This document shows, in pieces, positions 28,709 through 36,628 of a stretch of 43,938 nt of DNA. The position numbers and the translations under genes are program-made. Each line of letters starts with the position of its first letter. Position 1 is the stretch's first letter. This DNA is from Bacteroidales bacterium (GTDB taxonomy: Bacteria; Bacteroidota; Bacteroidia; Bacteroidales; UBA1402): positions 1-43,938 of the forward strand of contig JAFSRR010000096.1 of the NCBI GenBank assembly GCA_017446025.1. The letters run 5' to 3'. Under the pieces are notes generated by a model. The model made no database searches, had not been told where the DNA came from, and worked only from the letters and a program-made list of their open reading frames with translations.

Positions 28709-29667
28709 CCACCCATCAGGAATTCTTCCGTCAGCAACTGGCCGTCTGGCCGCTGGCCCGCCAGAACTACGAATCGCAGCGCCTGGCCCGGTATCGCGAC
28801 CTGTGGTTTGGCGACGCCTGCCGCATCCGGCTCATCTGCCTGCCGGCCCGCATCGGTTCCTCCTCGGCCAAAATCACCGCCAAGGGAGAGGTGGACCGGC
28901 CCTGTTTCCTCTGTGCCCACCGCCTGCCGCCCGAGCAGCAGGCCCTGCCCCTGCCCGGAACGGACGATTTCCGGCTGCTGGTCAATCCTTTTCCCGTGTT
29001 CCCGCAGCATTATACCATCCCATCGGTCGCCCACCGGCCCCAGGCCCTTTTGTCAGACCTGGAGCTGATGTTCTCGCTGGCCGTCGAAATGGACGACCTG
29101 GTGCTGTTCTACAACGGCGGACGCTGCGGTGCCTCCGCCCCCGACCACCAGCATTTCCAGGCCGGCAGCAAAGGCTTGATGCCCCTGCAATGCGAATATC
29201 CCGCTTGGAAAGAAAAGGGAGCGCGACTGCTGATGCAAACCGACTCCTGCCGGATATACCAACTGGCCGGCATGCTGCGCACAGGCTGGCTCATTGAAAG
29301 CGACACGGCAGCTGCCGCCTGCCGGCAAATCCGCTGCCTGGTCCAATTGTTCGGACAGCAAGTCACCGACGAAGCCCCCGAAAGCCGCATCAACCTGCTG
29401 GTCTGGTTTGAATCCTCAGACAAGCGCTTTGTGGCCCTGCTTTTTCCGCGCTTGCAACACCGCCCGGCCTGTTTCTATGCCCAGGGCGAGCAGCAGCGCA
29501 TCACCAGTCCCGCCTCGGTCGAAATGAGCGGCTACTACATCTTCCCGCGTAGCAGCGACTACGAGCAGGTCACTCCCCAGGAACTGACCCGGATCTATGC
29601 CGATGTCTGCCTGCCCCAAAAAGATATCGATGCCATATCCGGACGACTGTCCCAATGCCAGCCATAA
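28705..29667 (+). CDS. DUF4922 protein, HIT/GalT-like nucleotidyltransferase candidate
   Basis: About 320 residues from the ATG at 28705, which overlaps the glycosyltransferase stop (ATGA). It has a CxxC (Cys67, Cys70 in DRPCFLCAHRLP), a HIT-like beta segment LLVNPFPVFPQHYTIPS (91-107) and DHQHFQAGSKG with HxHxQ at His148, His150 and Gln152. HxHxQ is the active-site form seen in GalT and in GDP-hexose phosphorylases (VTC2/GDPGP1) rather than HxHxH of classical HIT hydrolases. The sequence therefore suggests nucleotidyl transfer or phosphorolysis on a sugar nucleotide via a His-NMP intermediate. Function of DUF4922 is otherwise unknown to me. Confidence 0.85.
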   Translation: MTTHQEFFRQQLAVWPLARQNYESQRLARYRDLWFGDACRIRLICLPARIGSSSAKITAKGEVDRPCFLCAHRLPPEQQALPLPGTDDFRLLVNPFPVFPQHYTIPSVAHRPQALLSDLELMFSLAVEMDDLVLFYNGGRCGASAPDHQHFQAGSKGLMPLQCEYPAWKEKGARLLMQTDSCRIYQLAGMLRTGWLIESDTAAAACRQIRCLVQLFGQQVTDEAPESRINLLVWFESSDKRFVALLFPRLQHRPACFYAQGEQQRITSPASVEMSGYYIFPRSSDYEQVTPQELTRIYADVCLPQKDIDAISGRLSQCQP

Positions 29668-29671
29668 CGCC

Positions 29672-31072
29672 ATGAAGACCTCTTCCATCCATCACGAACC
29701 TCTCCTTTCGGTAGGTGTCCTGACATCGCCACGCATCGCTTTTTCCCTGTCGGAGGCTTTCCTCATCCAGGGATCTTCGCAAAGGCTGCCGGCAGGCCGC
29801 TACACCGCCTCTCCCGCGGCCGACGGCCAGGTCCTTGTCAGTCCCGCCGACAAGGACCCACAGACAGCACAGCCACTGACGCTGCCCGATGCCGCCGTTC
29901 TCGAACCCTCGGGCCAGGGATGTTTCTGGCTGGAACAGGTTCGCATCGGCTTGCAGTTCCATTGGGAGCGACTGCAGCGGCAGCAGTTCGAAGGCTCGCT
30001 CTGCCTGCGTCACGACGGCCAGGGCCAGCTCATCGCCGTCAACCTCATCGGCCTGGAAGCCTATCTCTACAGTGTCATTGCCTCGGAGATGAACGCCGCC
30101 TCGCCCGAGGAACTGCTCAAGGCCCATGCCATCATCTCACGCAGCTGGCTGCTGGCCCAGCTCCGCGAAAATGGCAGCCAAACAGAGGCGCCCAAAGCTG
30201 GAGCCGCCTATCCCATGGAGATGGTCAATGCCCAAGGCGAAAAAGAGCATATCCGCTGGTACGAGCGCGACGCCCACCGGCTGTTTGATGTCTGCGCCGA
30301 CGACCACTGCCAGCGCTACCAAGGCATGGCCCACAGCGACACGCCTCAGGTCAGGGCCGCCCTGCAAGCCACCCGCGGGCAGGTGCTCAGCTATGGCGAC
30401 GACATCTGCGACGCCCGCTTCTACAAGTGTTGCGGGGGCATGACCGTGAGCTTTGAAAACTGCTGGGCCCCCGAGCCGCATCCCTATCTGCGTCCCGTCA
30501 GAGACCTGCCCCAAGGGGCAGCCAGGGAGGAAGACTACAGCGACGAAGAGGCTGCCCGCGATTTCATCCTGGGCAATCCCCCGGCCTTCTGCCACACCAC
30601 CGACAAGCGCATCCTCTCACTTGTCCTGAACGACTACGACCAGGAGACACAGCACTTCTACCGCTGGACCCAACGCTACGAGGCGCAGCAGCTCTCCGAG
30701 ATTTTCCGCCAGCGCTCGGGCATCGACCTGGGGCGCATCCTGGCCCTGCAACCCATCGAGCGAGGCTGCTCAGGACGCATCGTCCGGCTGAGGGTTGTCG
30801 GAGAGAAGCAGCGCATAATTATTGGCAAGGAACTGGAAATCAGAAAATTCTTATCAAACACCCACCTCTACAGCTCGGCTTTCGTGGTCGATACCGAAGG
30901 GCGTCGTCCCTCGGACCGTGCTCCCGAAGTCTTCATCCTGCACGGAGCCGGCTGGGGACACGGCGTAGGACTGTGCCAGATCGGCGCCGCCGTCATGAGC
31001 AGCCAAGGCTACAACCACCGGCAGATACTGTCGCACTATTATCCCGATACTGTCATCACCCAACTCTATTGA
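29672..31072 (+). CDS. SpoIID/LytB-domain protein without export signal
   Basis: A 466-residue protein starting MKTSSIHHEPLLSVGVLTSP. The SpoIID domain runs from about residue 105 to the C-terminus: LEAYLYSVIASEMNAASPEE with the glutamate equivalent to the SpoIID catalytic acid at Glu139, LKAHAIISRSWLLAQL, FYKCCGGMTVSFENCW and the C-terminal GWGHGVGLCQIGA. B. subtilis SpoIID cuts glycan strands lacking stem peptides. Members are usually exported or membrane-anchored, but no signal peptide or transmembrane helix is visible here, implying a cytosolic enzyme. It follows DUF4922 by 4 nt and precedes the AmpG-like transporter by 7 nt. Confidence 0.87.
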   Translation: MKTSSIHHEPLLSVGVLTSPRIAFSLSEAFLIQGSSQRLPAGRYTASPAADGQVLVSPADKDPQTAQPLTLPDAAVLEPSGQGCFWLEQVRIGLQFHWERLQRQQFEGSLCLRHDGQGQLIAVNLIGLEAYLYSVIASEMNAASPEELLKAHAIISRSWLLAQLRENGSQTEAPKAGAAYPMEMVNAQGEKEHIRWYERDAHRLFDVCADDHCQRYQGMAHSDTPQVRAALQATRGQVLSYGDDICDARFYKCCGGMTVSFENCWAPEPHPYLRPVRDLPQGAAREEDYSDEEAARDFILGNPPAFCHTTDKRILSLVLNDYDQETQHFYRWTQRYEAQQLSEIFRQRSGIDLGRILALQPIERGCSGRIVRLRVVGEKQRIIIGKELEIRKFLSNTHLYSSAFVVDTEGRRPSDRAPEVFILHGAGWGHGVGLCQIGAAVMSSQGYNHRQILSHYYPDTVITQLY

Positions 31073-31079
31073 TATTCCC

Positions 31080-32414
31080 ATGAACGATTCCCGTCCACAA
31101 ACACCGGTCAAAGACCATGCCTGGGCCTGGGTGCCCAGCCTGTATTTTGCCGAAGGACTGCCCTATGTGGTGGTCATGACCGTTTCTGTCATCCTCTACA
31201 AGCGATTGGGCCTGTCCAATGCCCAGATCGCCTTCTATACCAGCTGGCTGTATCTGCCCTGGACCCTGAAATTTGTCTGGAGCCCCTTCATCGACCTCTT
31301 CAAGAGCAAACGCTGGTGGATAGTGACCATGCAATTGCTCATCGGCGCCCTGCTGGGCGGAGTGGCCTTCACATTGCCCGGGCCGCACTGGCTGCAATGG
31401 AGCATGGCTTTCTTCTGGATCATGGCCTTCAGTTCGGCCACCCACGACATTGCCGCCGACGGTTTCTACATGCATGGACTCTGTCAGGAGCGCCAGCAGT
31501 TTTTCATCGGCATCCGCAACACCTTCTACCGCGTGGCCATGATATGCGGCCAAGGCCTGTTGGTGATGCTGGCCGGCAAATTCGAGAACGCTGCGTCCAA
31601 CCCCCTGGGCATGGAGCAGATCCCCTTTGCCTGGGCCCTGACTTTCCTGATCATGGCCGTGCTGTTCATCGCGCTGGGCCTATGGCATTTGTTTGCCCTG
31701 CCCCGTCCCGAAAGCGACCGGCAGCGCGACAGCCTGAGCGGCAAGGAAATCATCACCAACTTCGGCAAGACCTTCCGCTTATTCTTCCAGAAAAGCCACA
31801 TCGGGATTGCTTTGGCCTTCATGCTGCTCTACCGCTTTTCCGAAGCCCAGCTGGTCAAACTCACCTCGCCCTTCCTGCTCGACTCGGTCGATGTCGGCGG
31901 CCTGGGCCTGGAAACCGGCACAGTGGGCTTCGCCTACGGCACCGTCGGTGTGCTGGCCCTGGTGCTGGGCGGCATCCTGGGTGGCATCGTCATCTCCCGC
32001 CGGGGATTAAAAAAGAGCCTCATGCCCATGGCATTGGCTCTTTGTCTGCCCAATCTGGTCTATGTTTACCTGGCCTGGGCCCAGCCGCAGCAATTGGCCA
32101 CCATCTATGCCGGCATCGCCCTGGAGCAACTGGGCTACGGCTATGGATTTACCGCCTACACGGCCTATCTGCTCCATTTCTGCCAAGGTGAGTTCAAGAC
32201 CGCCCACTATGCCATCTGCACCGCCGTCATGGCCCTGGGCATGATGATTCCCGGCATGTTCGCCGGCCGCCTTCAGGAATGGTTCCAACAGCTGTTTGCC
32301 CAGTCACTGGGCGGCTACACGGTATTCTTCCTGTGGATCATGCTCTGCACTCTGCCCTGCTTCTACGTGGTGCATCTGGCCAAATCTATTCTTCCAGACC
32401 GAACTGATAGATGA
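31080..32414 (+). CDS. AmpG-like MFS transporter
   Basis: A 444-residue inner-membrane permease with about twelve hydrophobic segments. The start SLYFAEGLPYVVVMTVSVIL, then LPWTLKFVWSPFIDL, SSATHDIAADGFYM and YGFTAYTAYLLHFCQGEFK are characteristic of the AmpG branch of the major facilitator superfamily, which imports anhydro-muropeptides during murein recycling. The end overlaps convergent galM by 29 nt. Together with the SpoIID-domain gene upstream it suggests uptake and processing of cell-wall fragments. Substrate is inferred from family resemblance. Confidence 0.88.
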   Translation: MNDSRPQTPVKDHAWAWVPSLYFAEGLPYVVVMTVSVILYKRLGLSNAQIAFYTSWLYLPWTLKFVWSPFIDLFKSKRWWIVTMQLLIGALLGGVAFTLPGPHWLQWSMAFFWIMAFSSATHDIAADGFYMHGLCQERQQFFIGIRNTFYRVAMICGQGLLVMLAGKFENAASNPLGMEQIPFAWALTFLIMAVLFIALGLWHLFALPRPESDRQRDSLSGKEIITNFGKTFRLFFQKSHIGIALAFMLLYRFSEAQLVKLTSPFLLDSVDVGGLGLETGTVGFAYGTVGVLALVLGGILGGIVISRRGLKKSLMPMALALCLPNLVYVYLAWAQPQQLATIYAGIALEQLGYGYGFTAYTAYLLHFCQGEFKTAHYAICTAVMALGMMIPGMFAGRLQEWFQQLFAQSLGGYTVFFLWIMLCTLPCFYVVHLAKSILPDRTDR

Positions 32415-33447
32415 TGGTCTGGTCGAACTCCTCGCCGGCCTTCAGGATGCACGAAGGGAAGATGCTCTGGTTGGGGCTGTCGGGGAAGAACTCCGGCTCC
32501 AGGCAGAACGCTTCGCGATAGCCCAGGGGCTTGCCGTCGCACGAAGGCAGGTCGCTGCGCAGGTAGTTGCCGCTGTAGAACTGCACACCGGGCAAAGTGG
32601 TCCACACGGCCAGCGTACAACCCGTCTTTTTGGATCTGGCCTCGACAGCCAGGGCCAGGTCGTCGGCCTCCTGCTTGTCGATGACAAAGCAATGGTCGTA
32701 GCCGCAGCCGTTCACCAGTTGTTCCTCCTTCTTGTCGATGTCGCGGCCGATCTTCTTGAAGCGGCTGAAATCGAATGCCGTGTCCTTGACAAAGCGGATT
32801 TCGCCCGTGGGGATGGCATCGGGATGGATCGGAATGAACCGGCTGGCATGGATTTTCATTTCATTGCCCAGGACAGTCCCCTGGCCGTCGAGATTGAAAT
32901 AAGCATGACTGGTCATGTTGAGCGGCGTATTCTTGTCGCACACCCCGCTGTAGTGGATGCTCAGCTCGTTGGTAGCCGACCAGCCGTAACGGACGCTCAC
33001 CTTCAGGTTGCCCGGATAGCCTTCCTCGCCGTCGCGAGAGAAATAATGGAAAGTGACGCTCTCCTCGTCGGTCTCGTACTGCCAGTTTTTGGTGTTGAAG
33101 CCCTGGTTGCCGCCATGCAGGTGGTTCTCACCGTTGTTGGTGGCCAGGGTGTACTGCTCACCGTCGAGCACAAACCTGCCCTTGGCAATGCGGTTGGCAT
33201 AACGCCCGCAGCTGGCGCCCAGGTAAGTGCCGATGCCCAGGTCGGCCAGATAACCCTCGACCGAGGGGAAACCCTTGACCACCTGGACCAGTTTGCCCTC
33301 GCGGTCAGGCACCAGCACACCGGCCAAGGTGGCCCCGTAGGTGGTGACCAGGGCGATGGCTCCACATTCGTTTGTCAAACGCAGCAGCAGGATGTCTTCC
33401 CCGTCCGGCATCTTGCCAAAAGGCAGTTTTTCAATTTTCAGACTCAT
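32386..33447 (-). CDS. galM: Aldose 1-epimerase (galactose mutarotase)
   Basis: A 353-residue GalM family enzyme. Marks: RYANRIAKGRFVLDGEQY, NGENHLHGGNQGFNTKNW with the first active-site His, TSHAYFNLDGQGTVLGNEM with the second His, and CLEPEFFPDSPNQSIFP with the catalytic Glu. It interconverts alpha and beta anomers of galactose or glucose. No signal peptide is seen, so it is cytosolic. It is last of the TPR/exported-unknown/galM unit, 3 nt after the previous gene, and its 3' end runs 29 nt into the convergent transporter gene. Confidence 0.96.
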   Translation of the reverse strand: MSLKIEKLPFGKMPDGEDILLLRLTNECGAIALVTTYGATLAGVLVPDREGKLVQVVKGFPSVEGYLADLGIGTYLGASCGRYANRIAKGRFVLDGEQYTLATNNGENHLHGGNQGFNTKNWQYETDEESVTFHYFSRDGEEGYPGNLKVSVRYGWSATNELSIHYSGVCDKNTPLNMTSHAYFNLDGQGTVLGNEMKIHASRFIPIHPDAIPTGEIRFVKDTAFDFSRFKKIGRDIDKKEEQLVNGCGYDHCFVIDKQEADDLALAVEARSKKTGCTLAVWTTLPGVQFYSGNYLRSDLPSCDGKPLGYREAFCLEPEFFPDSPNQSIFPSCILKAGEEFDQTIIYQFGLEE

Positions 33448-33450
33448 AGC

Positions 33451-34329
33451 TTATTGTTTTATAGAGATTTCGTTTTCATCCCCGTAGATATAGCGGCCTT
33501 CGCGCACTTCACGACGGCGGCTGCTGTACAGCACCCAGCCACTCGACAGGTGCATCACCAGGGCACCCAGGTCTTCCTGTTGCCAGACAGGCAGGCTGGC
33601 GCCCGGTTCAAGGGCCTGGCGCAGCAGCCGGTTCACCTGGGCGGTGTCCATCACCGTCGATGAGACGAGCGTAGCCACCCCGTCTTTGCAGGACTCCAGT
33701 TTCTTATAGACCACAGCGTCCACCTCCTGTCCACGGTCCCCGTAGGCCATCTTCACGGGCACAGGCACCACTTCGCCTACGACATAGCCCAGTCCGTAAG
33801 CCTGATGCAACTGACCCACTGCCGACAACAGGAACTCGGCCAGGCCGTCTCGCAGGCGGTAGAGCCTCTCCCGGGATTCCAGGGTGGTTTTGCCCTTGTA
33901 CTGGGCGAAGAACCGGTCTATTTCCCCGTTGAGCAATGCCTCCAGACGCTTGGGCAAGTCGCCTCCGGTCATAGCACCCTGCCGGGAAACCGGATAATCG
34001 AACTCAAAATGATCGACAAAGTCGGCCCACTGACGTGACAGGTAATGGTCGGTTTCGACCGACAGATGGTGAATCCGCCACGAGAGCCGGTAACCGCGCG
34101 ACGAGGAATCTGCCACCGACACATCGGCCCTCAGCCACAGGCGCTCCACGCTTACCGTGTCGCGCCCGTCGATAGTATAGACAAGACGGCTCAAACAGTA
34201 GGGCTGGTACTCGTGCCGTACCCAATGGGCGTTAAGCACGACCGCTTCGCTTTCGGCCGCCCGACAAGGCAGGCAAAGCAAAGCCGTCAACACGAGCACT
34301 ACACCATACAGTCGCCTTAAATTTTCCAT
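33451..34329 (-). CDS. Exported protein of unknown function
   Basis: A 292-residue protein with an N-terminal signal (MENLRRLYGVVLVLTALLCL, cut near CRA or RAA). The mature part is soluble, with VLNAHWVRHEYQPYCLSRLV, RGYRLSWRIHHLSVETDHYL and a helical middle (PKRLEALLNGEIDRFFAQY, RERLYRLRDGLAEFLLSA) and a basic end RRREVREGRYIYGDENE. I recognise no domain. It overlaps the TPR gene by 13 nt and precedes galM by 3 nt, so all three are likely one transcript. Probably periplasmic. Confidence 0.8.
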   Translation of the reverse strand: MENLRRLYGVVLVLTALLCLPCRAAESEAVVLNAHWVRHEYQPYCLSRLVYTIDGRDTVSVERLWLRADVSVADSSSRGYRLSWRIHHLSVETDHYLSRQWADFVDHFEFDYPVSRQGAMTGGDLPKRLEALLNGEIDRFFAQYKGKTTLESRERLYRLRDGLAEFLLSAVGQLHQAYGLGYVVGEVVPVPVKMAYGDRGQEVDAVVYKKLESCKDGVATLVSSTVMDTAQVNRLLRQALEPGASLPVWQQEDLGALVMHLSSGWVLYSSRRREVREGRYIYGDENEISIKQ

Positions 34330-36548
34330 TTCACCAATTCGTATTTAAAACCGTCTATGACAAAGGGAATATCGGCCGGCGAGATGCCCAGGTCCTTGAG
34401 CAGGGGCAGATCCTGCTCGAGCAGCACGACAAATTCCGTCTCGGTGATCTTGCACTGCCCGACCCCTTGGGCATACAGCTCCACTGCCCGGCGCAATTGC
34501 CCCTGCAGCCATTTCAGATGACCGGCATTGAGATAGTCCTCTATGATCGGTTTTTCTTCGGCCAGCAGCTTGTCGTAGTATTTTTCGGCCTGGTCGTAGC
34601 GCCCGGTCAGCACCAGGCACCAGGCAACCGGCCGCCAGATACGCGGGCTGCCCTGAAACAGGAACTCCGCCTTGTAATAGCAGTTCAGGGCATCCGAATA
34701 GCGTCCGAGGTCCATCAGGCAATGGCCCTGGTTCAGGCAGAGCGACAAATTGTCAGGATTCAGGGCGGCAGCCCTGCGGTAGCAGTCCAAAGCCTGCTCG
34801 TTGCGGCCCAGCTGGCGCAGGCAGGCAGCCAGACGCTTGATGACCCAGGCATTGTCGGGGCGTATCAGATCGGCCCGTTCATAGTAGGTCACGGCCGATT
34901 CATAATCCTGGATCTGCTGGCAGCACCAAGCCGACTGACGAAGCAGGTCGAAATCGGCCGGATGGTCCTCCAGGAGCTGTCTATAGAGGTTCAATGCCTG
35001 AACAAAGTGATTCTTTTTCAAATACATGGCCGCAATCCGCCGACGATACTCCTCCGAGGTGAAATAACCGGCCGTCAAGGGATTGGCATAAAAGTCCAGG
35101 GGACGGGCAAAGACATCGTCGAAGTCATCCTTGCTGGGGAACAGCTTGTAAAAACGGTACAGATCCTGAATATACAGGTTGGTGATATTCTCGGCCTTGA
35201 GCCGGCGGCTGCCGTTCTGCTCCATATGCATCATTTCCTCGAATGCCTCACTGTCGGCCCCCATATTGGCACTCATCTGGTCGCGGTATTGCTCAGGCAC
35301 CTGGGCCAGGTTCAGACAGAAAGAATACTTGTCAGAGGCACAGAGCAAGTCGGATTGCGTCATCACCTTGGGCACATCCAGGCCCTTGAACACCTGGCGG
35401 CCGCGAAATACAGACGCGATAGCCGTGTGATTGGGATCGAAAGGCAGAAACCAGTTGTAGATCTCCTTGAAGAAGGGATAGAACTTCAGCGAAGAAAAAG
35501 TGCTCAGATAGACATCCTCCCCTTCGGTCTGCATCTTGGAAAACTCCATCATCTTCTCCGACATGCCGCCGTCCTCGAAGAGCTCCTCCAGGTCGTTTTT
35601 CAGGTCCTCTTGCGACTGGTCCTTGTTGTCTTCCAGCCTCTGGCGGATGCTCGAGCCCAGCTTGTTCATTTCGGGCAGGAACTCCTCCTTCATACGCCGG
35701 CTCACCTGCTCGGCCTCTTTGGCCCGGATCAGCTGGGCAAAGATGCCGGATGCCGCAGCCCTTATCTCAGGCCGGTCAAACAGCAGACTCAGCCGGGAAG
35801 TCAGCGCAGGGATCCCCGATATTCGCTTTTGGTATTGGTCCATGAGCAGCATCAGGGCCGTCAGCGCCCGCATGGCCACCAGGGGCGAGGACGAGTCGCA
35901 AAGATCGGCCAGAAAAAGCAATTTGTATTCGTCAAACATCTGCTGGACAGCCAACAGCAGGGCCGACACACACAGCGCCTGCCCATTCTCGTCTAAAGCC
36001 TGACAATGCGCTGGCATCCGGGCATAATCGCCCTCCTTCCAAGGCTCGTCAAACAACAGCTGCAGGAAGAAATCGCCCGTCAGCTGCTCCTTTTGACCGC
36101 GCACCTCTGCCAGTCGCTGGGCCACGCCGTCCTGACTGGCCGCCTCGGTGAGCATGTGCTCATCTTCCCGGCAGCGCGACAAAAGCTGCGACAAGGCGGC
36201 AAAATCACGCTTGTTTTGCCCGTTGATGTTCCGGTAGCGTTTCTGGGAGTAATACCACTGCGATGAAAAAGCCGACTGCCAGTCGCTCCAGGCCTGATCG
36301 GCCAGTTGGAAGAGCGTACGCTTCATGTCGGAAAGCACCTTGTCGCGGTCCTTGTCCTGATAGCCATCCAGCCGGTATTGCAACAGGTAGCTGTAGTTGA
36401 GCTCCTGTTCGTGGAGTTTGTCGAAAACCTCCCCGAATCCATTCTGCTGCATCAGGTACGAAATGTCCAGGAATGCGTCATAAAGCCGGTCCTGATAGAG
36501 CCGGTCAAGTATTCTGCGGTAGAGTTTCCTTACTTCGTCGATCGTCAT
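34317..36548 (-). CDS. TPR-repeat protein with a long uncharacterised N-terminal region
   Basis: A 743-residue cytosolic protein, no signal peptide. Residues of about 1-450 are largely helical and unfamiliar (YRRILDRLYQDRLYDAFLDI, LFEDGGMSEKMMEFSKMQ). From about 490 to 700 there are TPR units, such as FVQALNLYRQLLEDHPADFD, AVTYYERADLIRPDNAWVIK, ALDCYRRAAALNPDNLSLCL and ALNCYYKAEFLFQGSPRIW. TPRs usually hold protein partners. It may be a scaffold in an operon with an exported unknown and galM, a combination whose purpose I cannot tell. It faces lepA with closely spaced promoters between. Confidence 0.85.
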   Translation of the reverse strand: MTIDEVRKLYRRILDRLYQDRLYDAFLDISYLMQQNGFGEVFDKLHEQELNYSYLLQYRLDGYQDKDRDKVLSDMKRTLFQLADQAWSDWQSAFSSQWYYSQKRYRNINGQNKRDFAALSQLLSRCREDEHMLTEAASQDGVAQRLAEVRGQKEQLTGDFFLQLLFDEPWKEGDYARMPAHCQALDENGQALCVSALLLAVQQMFDEYKLLFLADLCDSSSPLVAMRALTALMLLMDQYQKRISGIPALTSRLSLLFDRPEIRAAASGIFAQLIRAKEAEQVSRRMKEEFLPEMNKLGSSIRQRLEDNKDQSQEDLKNDLEELFEDGGMSEKMMEFSKMQTEGEDVYLSTFSSLKFYPFFKEIYNWFLPFDPNHTAIASVFRGRQVFKGLDVPKVMTQSDLLCASDKYSFCLNLAQVPEQYRDQMSANMGADSEAFEEMMHMEQNGSRRLKAENITNLYIQDLYRFYKLFPSKDDFDDVFARPLDFYANPLTAGYFTSEEYRRRIAAMYLKKNHFVQALNLYRQLLEDHPADFDLLRQSAWCCQQIQDYESAVTYYERADLIRPDNAWVIKRLAACLRQLGRNEQALDCYRRAAALNPDNLSLCLNQGHCLMDLGRYSDALNCYYKAEFLFQGSPRIWRPVAWCLVLTGRYDQAEKYYDKLLAEEKPIIEDYLNAGHLKWLQGQLRRAVELYAQGVGQCKITETEFVVLLEQDLPLLKDLGISPADIPFVIDGFKYELVKWKI

Positions 36549-36574
36549 AGCCGTGTATCATCCGCTAAGAGCAA

Positions 36575-36582
36575 CAAAAATA
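36575..36582 (-). promoter_or_regulatory. Candidate -7 box for the TPR/galM unit
   Basis: The minus strand reads TATTTTTG, a TAnnTTTG match 26 nt before the TPR ATG. A TTTG lies 24 bp upstream (36607-36610), rather far for a -33 box. Confidence 0.5.
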
Positions 36583-36595
36583 CAAAATAAAACCG

Positions 36596-36603
36596 TACCT
36601 TTG
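36596..36603 (+). promoter_or_regulatory. Candidate -7 box for lepA
   Basis: TACCTTTG matches TAnnTTTG 25 nt before the lepA ATG. No TTG is seen at the expected -33 site. It lies only 13 bp from the oppositely directed box at 36575-36582. Confidence 0.5.
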
Positions 36604-36628
36604 TACCAAACATCCAAGAGTAGCCTTC

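Noticed and set aside
34467..35996. A 509-residue open frame opposite the TPR gene
   Set aside because: Composition mirrors TPR codons, and there is no promoter or conserved motif.
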